In this document: positions 1 to 5,400 of the stretch, piece after piece
Layout: each line of letters starts with the position of its first letter
Position numbering within the stretch: the stretch's first letter is position 1
Assembly (NCBI GenBank): GCA_946479895.1
Contig: CAMLHT010000258.1
Coordinates: forward strand, 1-5,400
Origin: an uncultured Gemmatimonadota bacterium
GTDB lineage: Bacteria; Gemmatimonadota; Gemmatimonadetes; Gemmatimonadales; Gemmatimonadaceae
Direction: 5' to 3'
Length of the DNA: 5,400 bases
Made by a program: the position numbers and the translations under genes
Notes under the pieces: model-generated
Databases searched by the model: none
What the model was told of the DNA's origin: nothing
Seen by the model: the letters and a program-made list of their open reading frames with translations, nothing else

Positions 1-32
1 GAGACCGCGGGAGAGTAGGCCGTCGCCGGCGC
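1..32 (+). rRNA. rrf: 5S ribosomal RNA, 3' end (partial)
   Basis: The first bases contain GCGGGAGAGTAGG followed by about 13 bases ending in GCCGGCGCC. This matches the 3' end of bacterial 5S rRNA as I recall it: E. coli has GCGAGAGTAGG then GAACTGCCAGGCAT, and B. subtilis has GTGAGAGTAGG then ACGCCGCCAAGC. The rest of the gene lies left of the window, so the closing helix with the 5' end cannot be checked, and the exact 3' end could be 30 to 34. A strong terminator-like hairpin directly follows, as expected at the end of an rRNA operon. 5S rRNA is part of the 50S subunit. Confidence 0.88.
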
Positions 33-38
33 CTCATT

Positions 39-80
39 GAAGAGGCCCGTTTGCATCCGCAAACGGGCCTCTTCGGCTTT
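39..80 (+). terminator. Hairpin terminator of the rRNA operon
   Basis: Bases 39-54 and 59-74 are perfect reverse complements, giving a 16-bp stem with the 4-base loop ATCC. The stem is GC-rich and is followed by GGCTTT, a short, weak T tract. The upstream side carries TTGAAGA, so it could also work in the other direction. It starts about 7 bases after the 5S end, which fits intrinsic termination of the rRNA transcript. The weak T tract leaves some doubt about how efficient it is. Confidence 0.8.
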
Positions 81-94
81 CGGCTCCGCCATCC

Positions 95-265
95 GCTGTC
101 AGCGGTCGGTCCAGCCATCAGCCGATGGCTATGGCTATCGCTGGCGACCCGCGATCCGCCTTCCGCTCGGCGGCCCGCCGAGCTGTGAGCCGACCGCGGA
201 GCCGTCAGCCGCCAGCGAGCGGTAGCCATAGCCGTGAGCCGCCAGCTGGACCGACAGCCGACAGC
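95..265. repeat. Nested imperfect palindrome made of AGCC-type heptamers
   Basis: This non-coding spacer between the rRNA terminator and era has symmetric structure. Bases 95-115 pair with 245-265 (19 of 21 positions), 127-137 pair perfectly with 223-233, and 139-146 pair perfectly with 210-217. A further hairpin at the centre joins 165-173 to 175-183. The same stretch is made of degenerate heptamers of the form AGCCNNN. The unit AGC-N9-AGCCNNN-AGCCNNN occurs three times, at 101-126, 188-213 and 244-269. I do not recognise a named family. It could be a REP/MITE-like palindromic element, a decayed tandem repeat, or a structured spacer. No transposase or clear target-site duplication is visible. 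Confidence 0.7.
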
Positions 266-296
266 CAAGGGCCGAAGCGGATAGCCATCAACGATC

Positions 297-302
297 TATA
301 CT
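297..302 (+). promoter_or_regulatory. Possible -10 element for a near-leaderless era transcript
   Basis: TATACT matches the sigma-70 -10 consensus TATAAT at 5 of 6 positions, and its surroundings (ATCTATACTT) are AT-rich in an otherwise GC-rich region. Transcription would start around 308-311, almost at the era ATG at 311, and no Shine-Dalgarno is visible just before that ATG. This suggests a leaderless or nearly leaderless mRNA. No convincing -35 is seen at the expected spacing, so this is tentative. Confidence 0.35.
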
Positions 303-310
303 TCCGTGAT

Positions 311-1192
311 ATGACCCGCGCCGGCTTCGTGACCGTGGTGGGCCGGCCCAACGCCGGCAAATCCACCCTCCTCAATCGCATCGTCGGCCAGAAGCTGAGC
401 ATCGTCAGCCCCAAGCCGCAGTCCACGCGCGATCGCGTCGTCGGCATCCTCACCCAGGGCGACGCGCAGATGATCCTGCTCGACACCCCGGGGCTGCTCG
501 ATCCGGAATACGAGCTCCAGCGCACCATGCGCTCCGTGGCCCGCGCCGCGATCGAGGAGGCGGACGTCATCCTCCATCTGGTCGATGCGACCGAGATGAA
601 GATCGATTCGCTCATCGAGGCGGCCGGACTCACCGAGTCCCCCCGCGCGCCGGTCGTCGTCGCCCTCAACAAGATCGACCTCGTGAAGCCCGCGGCCCGC
701 GAGGCGGTGCAGGGCCTCCACGCCGGCGCGTCGCTCATCTCCGCCGTCACGGGTGAGGGCGTCGACGCCCTCCTCGCCAGGCTCGGGGCGATGCTTCCCG
801 AGAGCCCGTTTCTCTACGACGCCGAGGACGTCAGCACCCAGCATCTCCGGTACTTCGCCGCGGAGCTCGTGCGCGAGACGGCCCTCGAGCAGCTGGAGGA
901 TGAAGTCCCATACAGCGTCGCCGTCGAGATCGAGGAGTTCCGCGAGGATCGCTCGCCCATGTACATTCGGGCCGTCGTCTACCTCGAGCGCGAGAGCCAG
1001 AAGCGCATCTTCATCGGCGCGAAGGGCGCGAGGATCCGCGACATCGGCAAGGCGGCGCGCCAGAAGGTGGAAGAGCTGGTCGGCGCCCCGGTTTATCTCG
1101 ACCTCTGGGTGAAGGTGCTTCCGAACTGGCGAAAGAACCCGGGCGCCCTCACGCGACTCGGCTATCACGTTCCACAGGACAAACGGCGATGA
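311..1192 (+). CDS. era: GTPase Era
   Basis: 293 residues, normal for Era, a cytoplasmic GTPase that binds the 3' end of 16S rRNA and helps mature the 30S subunit. The GTPase domain shows G1 GRPNAGKS (residues 11-18), the switch threonine in QSTRD (37-41), G3 DTPG (58-61), G4 NKID (120-123) and a G5-like SAVTG (144-148). The C-terminal KH domain follows, with the RNA-binding GxxG loop in [12 protein letters not shown] and the typical ending [14 protein letters not shown] chose ATG 311 because [14 protein letters not shown] matches the short N-terminus of Era. An in-frame ATG at 125 would add 62 residues translated from the repeat spacer, which is implausible. No Shine-Dalgarno is obvious before 311; a -10-like TATACT sits just upstream. 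The stop overlaps the next start (ATGA, 1189-1192), suggesting translational coupling. Era lies just downstream of an rRNA operon, which is fitting but may be chance. Confidence 0.96.
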   Translation: MTRAGFVTVVGRPNAGKSTLLNRIVGQKLSIVSPKPQSTRDRVVGILTQGDAQMILLDTPGLLDPEYELQRTMRSVARAAIEEADVILHLVDATEMKIDSLIEAAGLTESPRAPVVVALNKIDLVKPAAREAVQGLHAGASLISAVTGEGVDALLARLGAMLPESPFLYDAEDVSTQHLRYFAAELVRETALEQLEDEVPYSVAVEIEEFREDRSPMYIRAVVYLERESQKRIFIGAKGARIRDIGKAARQKVEELVGAPVYLDLWVKVLPNWRKNPGALTRLGYHVPQDKRR

Positions 1193-1356
1193 CGCTGCCC
1201 AAGGAGTTGCTCTCGATCCTCGTCTGCCCGAAGTGCAAGGGAGACCTGGAATTCAGGCAGGAGGAGCCTTCGCTGGTCTGTCCGGCATGCCGGCTCCGGT
1301 ATCCCGTCCGCGACGGCATACCCATCATGCTCATCGCCGAAGCGACCCCCCTGTAG
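1189..1356 (+). CDS. Trm112 family (UPF0434/YcaR-like) small zinc-ribbon protein
   Basis: 55 residues starting [20 protein letters not shown]. Two Cys pairs, CPKC (residues 13-16) and CPAC (31-34), form a probable zinc ribbon. The tail reads [11 protein letters not shown], the signature ending of the Trm112/UPF0434 family. In eukaryotes and archaea Trm112 is an activating partner of RNA and protein methyltransferases. Bacterial homologues such as YcaR are small and mostly uncharacterised, so a methyltransferase-partner role here is inference. ATG 1189 overlaps the era stop by 4 bases and has AGGA at 1176-1179, 9 bases upstream. The family identity is clear and the length is typical. Confidence 0.92.
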   Translation: MTLPKELLSILVCPKCKGDLEFRQEEPSLVCPACRLRYPVRDGIPIMLIAEATPL

Positions 1357-1379
1357 CGATCCGGCCCCGTGACGCGTCT

Positions 1380-1383
1380 GGAG
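1380..1383 (+). promoter_or_regulatory. Shine-Dalgarno GGAG that decides the start of the GGDDF gene
   Basis: GGAG lies 2 bases before the in-frame ATG at 1386 and 11 bases before the in-frame ATG at 1395. Two bases is too close for ribosome binding, so the second ATG is the better start. The alternative would add only three residues (MAP). Confidence 0.5.
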
Positions 1384-1394
1384 TCATGGCTCCG

Positions 1395-2393
1395 ATGACC
1401 GCCATCGTTCATTCCACCGAATCGCGCCCCCTTCCATCGGGGGTGCAGGCCTGGCTTGCCGCCCTTGGCGTGGGCGTCGAGCACCTCGGCGACCCCGAGG
1501 ACGTCGTGGCCACGGCGCTCCGCGGGCGCCCGCGCGTCATCCTCTTCGATGGCCGCGGCACGTGCGAGGCGCCCGCCCTCGCGCTGCTCCGGCGGATCAA
1601 GTCGGACGCGTATACCGGCGTCATCCCGGCGGTCGTCCTGACGGACTCCGACCCGCGCTGCGTCGAGAGCGCGTTCGCGGCCGGCGCCGACGAGGTGCTC
1701 TCTCCCTCGTTCCCGGACGCCGAAGCGTCGATCCGCCTCGACGTCGTCCTCCGGCGGTCCGACCGCGACGTCATGGTCCATCCCTCGACCCGCCTCCCGG
1801 GCGCCGTCGAGATCGACGCCGAGATCGGCCGCCGCATGGCCGCCGACGTGCCCTTTGCCTGCTGTTACGCCGACCTCGATCACTTCAAGGAGTTCAACGA
1901 CCGGTACTCCTATTATCAGGGCGACAAGGTCATCCGGATCCTGTCCCTGATCCTGCACGACGTCGTGAAGGGCATCTGCGGGAGCGAGGGCTTCGTTGGA
2001 CACATCGGCGGGGATGACTTCATCTTTGTCATCCCGATCAGCCCCGTCCACGATGTCTGCGCCGAGATCATCGACGTCTTCGACAACCTCATTCCGCTCC
2101 AGTATTCGGACGAGGATCGCAAGGCCGGTTATTTTTTCGGCAAGGACCGTCGGGGGCAGGTGCACCGCGTTCCCGTGATGACCGTCTCGATCGGCGTCGT
2201 CACCACGGAACGGCGGCGCTTCACTCACGCGGCACAGGTCAGCGCTCTGGCCACGGAAATGAAGAGTTACGCGAAAACGCTTCCCGGCTCGGTGTACTCG
2301 ATCGACCGTCGCCATGACGGTCCGTCGGACGCCGCGCGCCTGTCAGGTCCCGTTCGACTCATGACGCCCAACGGCGAAGGAACGCGAAAGTGA
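1395..2393 (+). CDS. Degenerate receiver plus GGDEF-domain protein (GGDDF variant)
   Basis: 332 residues, probably cytoplasmic; no signal peptide or membrane segment is seen. Residues 1-~120 look like a response-regulator receiver fold. D52 sits at the phospho-acceptor place (VILFDGRG) and T83 at the conserved Thr (VVLTDSD). The acidic pair of strand 1 is missing (TAIVHSTES), and the conserved Lys before the last proline is absent (GADEVLSPSF), so it is probably a pseudo-receiver. Residues ~130-315 are a GGDEF domain: LPG linker (134-136), ADLDHFKEFND (159-169), GD (176-177) and GGDDF at 205-209. Counting against PleD, the metal ligand D160 and the guanine contacts N168 and D177 are kept. The fourth signature residue is D instead of E, and the RxxD inhibitory site is absent (G196 and G199 there). 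It may be a weak diguanylate cyclase or a GTP or c-di-GMP sensor. The gene starts 38 bases after the Trm112 stop. Its TGA overlaps the next GTG by 4 bases. ATG 1386 is an alternative start. Confidence 0.85.
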   Translation: MTAIVHSTESRPLPSGVQAWLAALGVGVEHLGDPEDVVATALRGRPRVILFDGRGTCEAPALALLRRIKSDAYTGVIPAVVLTDSDPRCVESAFAAGADEVLSPSFPDAEASIRLDVVLRRSDRDVMVHPSTRLPGAVEIDAEIGRRMAADVPFACCYADLDHFKEFNDRYSYYQGDKVIRILSLILHDVVKGICGSEGFVGHIGGDDFIFVIPISPVHDVCAEIIDVFDNLIPLQYSDEDRKAGYFFGKDRRGQVHRVPVMTVSIGVVTTERRRFTHAAQVSALATEMKSYAKTLPGSVYSIDRRHDGPSDAARLSGPVRLMTPNGEGTRK

Positions 2394-3652
2394 ACGTCAC
2401 CTGCTCAAGCTGCCGGACGATTTACCGGATCGATCCGGACAAGGTGCCGGCCACGGGAGTGCGGGCGCGTTGCTCGGTCTGCTCGAGTATCATCGACGTC
2501 GGCCCGGCGGAGTCGGTGGCCGACGATTTTGGCGGCGCTGTCGCGAGCGCCCCGTCCCAGCCACGGCCGGTGGCGCAGCCCGCCGCCGTTCAGGCGCCGG
2601 AGGCAGCGCGACCAGCGCCGCCAGCGCCCCCTGCGGCCATCCCGGCTCCGCCGCCGTTCGTGGAAAGCGCTCCAGTTCCCGCGCCGTCACCTGCGTTCAC
2701 GGCCGCGGTAGCCGAGCCAGCGCCACCGCCACCGCCGCCGCCAGCCCCGCCGGCACCGTCAGCCCCGGCACCAGCCATCCCGGCTCCGGCTCCGGCTGCA
2801 GCCTCGGCCCCGGCCGCGCCGGCCACGCCACCGCGTCCGACAATGCCCGGTGGGGCGCCGAGACCTTTCGTTGCGCCTCCGCGGCCCCCGGCACCTGGCG
2901 TTCCGCCAGCGCCGGTCGCCCCGCAGCCCCCGCAGCCCCCGCGGCCAGCGGCGCCGCCCACGGCCGGCGTTCAGCCGCCGCGACCGGCGGCCCCGATGCC
3001 ACGGTCGCAGCTGCGGCCATTGCCTCCAGTGGGACGGCCGTCCGCGCCGCCGCCACCGCGCCCCGCAGCTCCGCCGGTGGCTTCGCCAGCGACTCCGCCG
3101 CGGCCCGGCATGCCGCCGATGCCCCCACGGCCCGCGGCTCCGCTGGCGCCTCCGCGTCCGGCGACGCCTGCCGCGACGATGCCTCCGGTTTCCCGGCCGA
3201 CGCCGCCCGTACCGCAGCGCCAGCCCGCGGCGCCCGCGGCACCCGTCAGCCCTGCGCCACCCCGTGCGACGCCGCTCGACTCACGCGTCACGCCGGCGAT
3301 CCCCATGCAGCGCCAGACTCCGGGGCCGATGTCGCCGCCGACCGGACGTGGTCCGATGGCACCCGGCGCCACCCCCGGTGCCAGGCCGCCGATCAATCCA
3401 TTCCTGGCGAACGACCCGAACGCCAAGGCCAGGCGGCTCGCGCGCGCCCTGATCTCCGACCTGATCACGTATTTCCCCGCCAAGCGCGACGAGGGAATCC
3501 GCGACGGCACGCTCAAGGAGCTCTTCAAGGAGGAGATCAAGAAGAGCTACCAGGAGTACAGTGACCAGGTGGGGAAGGAATTCGCGGAAACCACCGAGCA
3601 TTTCAGGAACGCGCTGAACGAGATTCTCGCGGGGGGCAACCAGATCTTCTGA
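2390..3652 (+). CDS. MJ0042-type zinc-ribbon protein with long proline/alanine-rich linker and C-terminal domain
   Basis: 420 residues in three parts. Residues 1-~40 are a zinc ribbon with C5-x2-C8 and C28-x2-C31 in the MJ0042/zinc_ribbon_4-5 pattern (VTCSSCRTIYRIDPDKVP, then RARCSVCSSIIDV). Residues ~55-335 are a Pro/Ala-rich, nearly acid-free linker, surely disordered, with repeated PPRPAAP-like motifs. Residues 336-420 are a charged, mostly helical domain starting NPFLANDP and running through ARRLARALISDLITYF to HFRNALNEILAGGNQIF. No signal peptide or membrane helix is visible, so it is probably cytoplasmic. The GTG start overlaps the previous stop (GTGA) and has a strong Shine-Dalgarno AAGGA at 2377-2381, 8 bases upstream. 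The N-terminal ribbon plus proline-rich linker recalls myxobacterial motility proteins of the AgmX/GltJ kind, but the C-terminus differs. Function is unknown. Coupling to the GGDDF gene suggests that the two work together, which is inference. Confidence 0.85.
   Translation: MNVTCSSCRTIYRIDPDKVPATGVRARCSVCSSIIDVGPAESVADDFGGAVASAPSQPRPVAQPAAVQAPEAARPAPPAPPAAIPAPPPFVESAPVPAPSPAFTAAVAEPAPPPPPPPAPPAPSAPAPAIPAPAPAAASAPAAPATPPRPTMPGGAPRPFVAPPRPPAPGVPPAPVAPQPPQPPRPAAPPTAGVQPPRPAAPMPRSQLRPLPPVGRPSAPPPPRPAAPPVASPATPPRPGMPPMPPRPAAPLAPPRPATPAATMPPVSRPTPPVPQRQPAAPAAPVSPAPPRATPLDSRVTPAIPMQRQTPGPMSPPTGRGPMAPGATPGARPPINPFLANDPNAKARRLARALISDLITYFPAKRDEGIRDGTLKELFKEEIKKSYQEYSDQVGKEFAETTEHFRNALNEILAGGNQIF
2936..3169 (+). 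repeat. PPRPAAP-type coding repeats in the proline-rich linker
   Basis: Within the linker the heptapeptide PPRPAAP, or close forms, recurs: PPRPAAP twice near 2936 and 2980, PPRPAAP again near 3057, then PPRPGMP, PPRPAAP and PPRPATP up to 3169. The DNA copies are imperfect, so this is protein-level repetition more than recent tandem duplication. Proline-rich motifs with spaced Arg could bind a partner or simply keep the linker extended. Confidence 0.6.
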
Positions 3653-3688
3653 TCGGCGCTCGAGCGTGGAACGGCAGCGCCCGGGCCG

Positions 3689-3696
3689 TTATCTTT
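3689..3696 (+). promoter_or_regulatory. Possible -10 region upstream of prfB
   Basis: TTATCTTT is a short AT-rich island in the 104-base gap between the zinc-ribbon gene and prfB. Its TATCTT part matches 4 of 6 bases of TATAAT. A transcript from it would start near 3702, giving a leader of about 55 bases that contains the hairpin at 3709-3737. No clear -35 is seen. A gap of this size with a hairpin makes a separate prfB-lysS promoter reasonable, but this site is weak evidence. Confidence 0.3.
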
Positions 3697-3708
3697 CAGG
3701 CAACTTCT

Positions 3709-3737
3709 CGAGCCGTCCGCCGCCGGTGGACGGCTCG
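3709..3737 (+). terminator. Hairpin before prfB: terminator or leader structure
   Basis: Bases 3709-3718 and 3728-3737 are perfect reverse complements (10 bp). The stem can extend by three more pairs, including one G-T, to leave a 3-base loop. It is followed by TGTCTT, a poor T tract, and the prfB Shine-Dalgarno begins 11 bases after it. It may end the era-to-zinc-ribbon transcript, or act as a 5' leader hairpin of prfB mRNA. Sequence alone does not decide between the two. Confidence 0.5.
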
Positions 3738-3756
3738 TGTCTTACCTGGAGAGATC

Positions 3757-4870
3757 ATGGCAGAAACCGAACGCGCCCGACGACTTCGCGCCCATCGCGA
3801 AAGACTCGGTGAGCTGCGGAGGTATCTTTGACGTCGACGCCAAGCGGCTCCGCCTGACGGAGCTCGAGGCGCGGATGAGCGAGCCCGGGTTCTGGTCGGA
3901 CCAGCAGAAGGCCCAGGGCGTCGTGCAGGAGGTGAAGGGGCTCAAGAGCTGGATCGAGCCGTTCGACGCCCTCAGCGGGCGGGTCGACGGCGCCCTGGAC
4001 CTCGAGGAGATGCTCGCGAGCGATCCCGATGAGGCGATGGACGCCGAGCTGGGCTCCGAGCTCGAGGCGATCGACAAGGCGGTGGAGGAGTTCCGGCTCC
4101 GGTCGCTGCTGTCCGGCCCGGACGACTTTCGCGACGCGCAGGTGGAGATCGCGGCGGGAGCCGGTGGCACCGAGGCGCAGGACTGGGCCGAGATGCTGCT
4201 GCGCATGTACACCCGGTGGGCCGAGCGGAAGGGCTACGGCATCGAGATCCTCGACATGAGTGAAGGCGAGGAAGCCGGCATCAAGGGCGCGGTCATCGAG
4301 ATCAAGGGACCGTATGCCTTCGGCTTCCTGAAGGCGGAGTCGGGCGTGCACCGGCTCGTGCGCATCTCGCCGTTCGATTCGCAGGCGCGACGGCACACCA
4401 GCTTCGCGTCGGTGTTCATCTATCCGGTGGTGGATGAGACCATCAACATCGAGATCCGGGACGAGGACCTGAAGATCGACGTCTATCGCGCCTCCGGCGC
4501 CGGCGGCCAGCACGTCAACAAGACGAGCTCCGCGGTGCGCATCACGCACATTCCGTCGGGCGTGGTGACCGCCTCGCAGCAGGAGCGGTCGCAGCACAAG
4601 AACAAGCAGACCGCGCTCAAGATGCTGAAGAACCGGCTCTATCAGATCGAGGCGCAGAAGCAGGCCGACAAGAAGGCCGAGATGGACGCGAACAAGTCGG
4701 ACGTATCCTTCGGCAGCCAGATTCGCAGCTACGTGTTCCAGCCGTATACCATGGTCAACGACCATCGAACCGAATTGAAGATTCCCGACGTGCAGAAGGT
4801 GATGGACGGCGACATCGACCCATTCATCGAGGCGTTCCTCAAGCAGAGCGCCGCGGGGACCCGCGCGTGA
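3757..4870 (+). CDS. prfB: Peptide chain release factor 2 (programmed +1 frameshift)
   Basis: RF2 recognises UGA and UAA stop codons and releases the finished protein on the ribosome. Translation starts at ATG 3757, with GGAG at 3748-3751 five bases upstream, and reads 24 codons (MAETERARRLRAHRERLGEL, then RRYL) to an in-frame TGA at 3829-3831. A +1 shift skips T3829 and continues with GAC at 3830 (DVDAKRLRLTELEARMSEPG) to the TGA at 4868-4870. The joined protein is 370 residues, near the usual ~365. The stop-codon recognition motif SPF is at residues 204-206 and the catalytic GGQ at 249-251 (GAGGQHVNKTSSAVRITHIPSG region), both within one residue of their E. coli positions. The N-terminal part (to ~110) is helical and charged, as in the family. 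Reading only one frame would give a wrong N-terminus, with a false GTG start at 3737. The gene overlaps lysS by 4 bases. Confidence 0.96.
3818..3832 (+). promoter_or_regulatory. prfB programmed +1 frameshift site
   Basis: GGAGG (3818-3822) acts as an internal Shine-Dalgarno, followed by TAT, the slippery CTT (3826-3828) and TGA then C (3829-3832). In E. coli the site is AGGGGG-TAT-CTT-TGA-C, with identical TATCTTTGAC and the same spacing. The UGA followed by C is a poor terminator read only by RF2. When RF2 is scarce the ribosome pauses and slips, so RF2 controls its own level. The motif here is a perfect core anti-SD match. Confidence 0.95.
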
Positions 4871-5400
4871 CCGAGGACCTCAACCAGCTGCTCCGCGCCC
4901 GCCGCGCCAAGCTCGACGCCCTCGTCGCCCAGGGCGTCGCGCCCTTCGGCTATTCGTTCGATCGCACCCACACCGCGGCGGCCGCGCTGCTGACGTTTCC
5001 CACCGACGGCGCCGAGGAAGGTCCGGCGGTGAGCGTCGCGGGGCGGCTCGTGTCATGGCGCGGTCACGGCAAGACGGCGTTCGCGCACCTCGCCGACGAG
5101 AGCGGTCGCGTGCAGCTCTACTTCCGCAAGGACCAGCTGGGCGACGCCTTCGCCGTGGTCGAGCTGCTCGACATCGGCGACCAGGTTGGCGTTCAGGGTC
5201 CGGTGTTCCGTACGCGCACCGGCGAGCTCACCATCCGCGTCGAGCGGGTGGAGCTTCTGGCGAAATCACTGCGCCCGCTGCCCTTCGGCAAGGAAGAGGT
5301 GGTCGACGGCCAGACGGTGAGGCACTCGGGCTTCTCGGACACCGAGCAGCGGGTTCGCCAGCGTTATGCCGACCTGGCCGTGCACCCGGAGGCCCGCGCC
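4867..5400 (+). CDS. lysS: Lysyl-tRNA synthetase, N-terminal part (runs off the window)
   Basis: 178 codons are visible without a stop, of about 500 expected for class II LysRS, which charges tRNA-Lys with lysine in the cytoplasm. The N-terminus MTEDLNQLLRARRAKLDALV is followed by the tRNA anticodon-binding OB fold at about residues 54-140, with the family motif in VAGRLVSWRGHGKTAFAHLA then DESGRVQLYF. After it come RPLPFGKE and DTEQRVRQRYADLAVHPEAR, matching the usual RxRQRYxDL lead-in to the catalytic domain. The catalytic motifs 1-3 lie beyond the window. The GTG start overlaps the prfB stop (GTGA, 4867-4870), so the two genes are probably co-transcribed and translationally coupled; prfB-lysS is a common gene order. 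Only a weak GGGGA at 4855-4859 precedes the start. Confidence 0.95.
   Translation, partial: MTEDLNQLLRARRAKLDALVAQGVAPFGYSFDRTHTAAAALLTFPTDGAEEGPAVSVAGRLVSWRGHGKTAFAHLADESGRVQLYFRKDQLGDAFAVVELLDIGDQVGVQGPVFRTRTGELTIRVERVELLAKSLRPLPFGKEEVVDGQTVRHSGFSDTEQRVRQRYADLAVHPEARA

Noticed and set aside
37..225. Small open frame across the terminator and spacer
   Set aside because: It spans the rRNA terminator hairpin and repeat DNA, has no Shine-Dalgarno and has low-complexity translation.
125..310. In-frame 62-residue N-terminal extension of Era from ATG 125
   Set aside because: The added residues come from the palindromic heptamer spacer, resemble no Era N-terminus, and the normal Era start motif lies at ATG 311.
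1233..1394. Upstream extension of the GGDDF gene into the Trm112 gene
   Set aside because: It would overlap most of a clearly real zinc-ribbon gene in another frame, and the extra residues show no domain.
2129..2138. Run of six T in the GGDDF gene as a possible slippage site
   Set aside because: It reads normally in frame as Tyr-Phe-Phe, the frame continues through conserved SIGV, and no alternative product makes sense.
1149..2315. Long open frame on the - strand opposite the GGDDF gene
   Set aside because: It is a GC-driven shadow; the + strand protein has clear GGDEF motifs and operon-like junctions.
2470..3564. Long alternative + frame inside the proline-rich gene
   Set aside because: Repetitive GC-rich codons keep the other frames open. 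The 2390 frame has a zinc ribbon, a good Shine-Dalgarno and a folded C-terminus.
3657..3666. 10-base palindrome CGCTCGAGCG after the zinc-ribbon stop
   Set aside because: Short palindromes of this kind are expected by chance in GC-rich DNA, and there is no loop for a hairpin.
3737..3829. GTG 3737 as the start of prfB
   Set aside because: It lies in the hairpin arm and gives an N-terminus unlike RF2. ATG 3757 with GGAG and the +1 shift explains the gene fully.
3755..4765. Long open frame on the - strand opposite prfB
   Set aside because: Shadow of prfB, which is certain from its SPF and GGQ motifs and frameshift site.

Overview
The window is strongly GC-rich with G or C at most third codon positions. 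Every gene reads on the + strand. It looks like a chromosomal housekeeping segment of a high-GC Gram-negative bacterium. The pairing of an MJ0042-type zinc ribbon with a long proline-rich linker and a GGDDF-type protein suggests Gemmatimonadota, or less likely Myxococcota or Acidobacteriota. That placement is a judgement from gene style, not a proof.

Layout. The first ~32 bases are the 3' end of a 5S rRNA gene, so the window opens at the tail of an rRNA operon. A 16-bp perfect hairpin follows and looks like the operon's terminator. The next ~215 bases are non-coding. They hold a nested imperfect palindrome built from degenerate AGCC-type heptamers, then a possible promoter right against the start of era. 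Four genes are then tightly packed: era (ribosome-assembly GTPase), a 55-residue Trm112/UPF0434 zinc-ribbon protein, a degenerate receiver plus GGDDF-variant GGDEF protein, and a zinc-ribbon/proline-rich protein with a conserved-looking C-terminal domain. Two of the three junctions are 4-base start/stop overlaps and the third is a 38-base gap, which argues for one transcription unit.

After a 104-base gap with a strong hairpin comes prfB (peptide-chain release factor 2). It carries the classic programmed +1 frameshift at codon 25, so the gene must be read in two frames from 3757 to 4870. lysS (lysyl-tRNA synthetase) overlaps the prfB stop by 4 bases and runs off the right edge. The prfB-lysS order is widely conserved.

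Together most genes serve translation: rRNA, 30S maturation (Era), termination (RF2) and tRNA charging (LysS). The GGDDF protein and its zinc-ribbon neighbour are the only signalling-like pair, and their function is not known from the sequence. The least explained parts are the palindromic spacer before era and this pair. No clearly new system such as a defence island, CRISPR array or mobile element with a transposase is visible.
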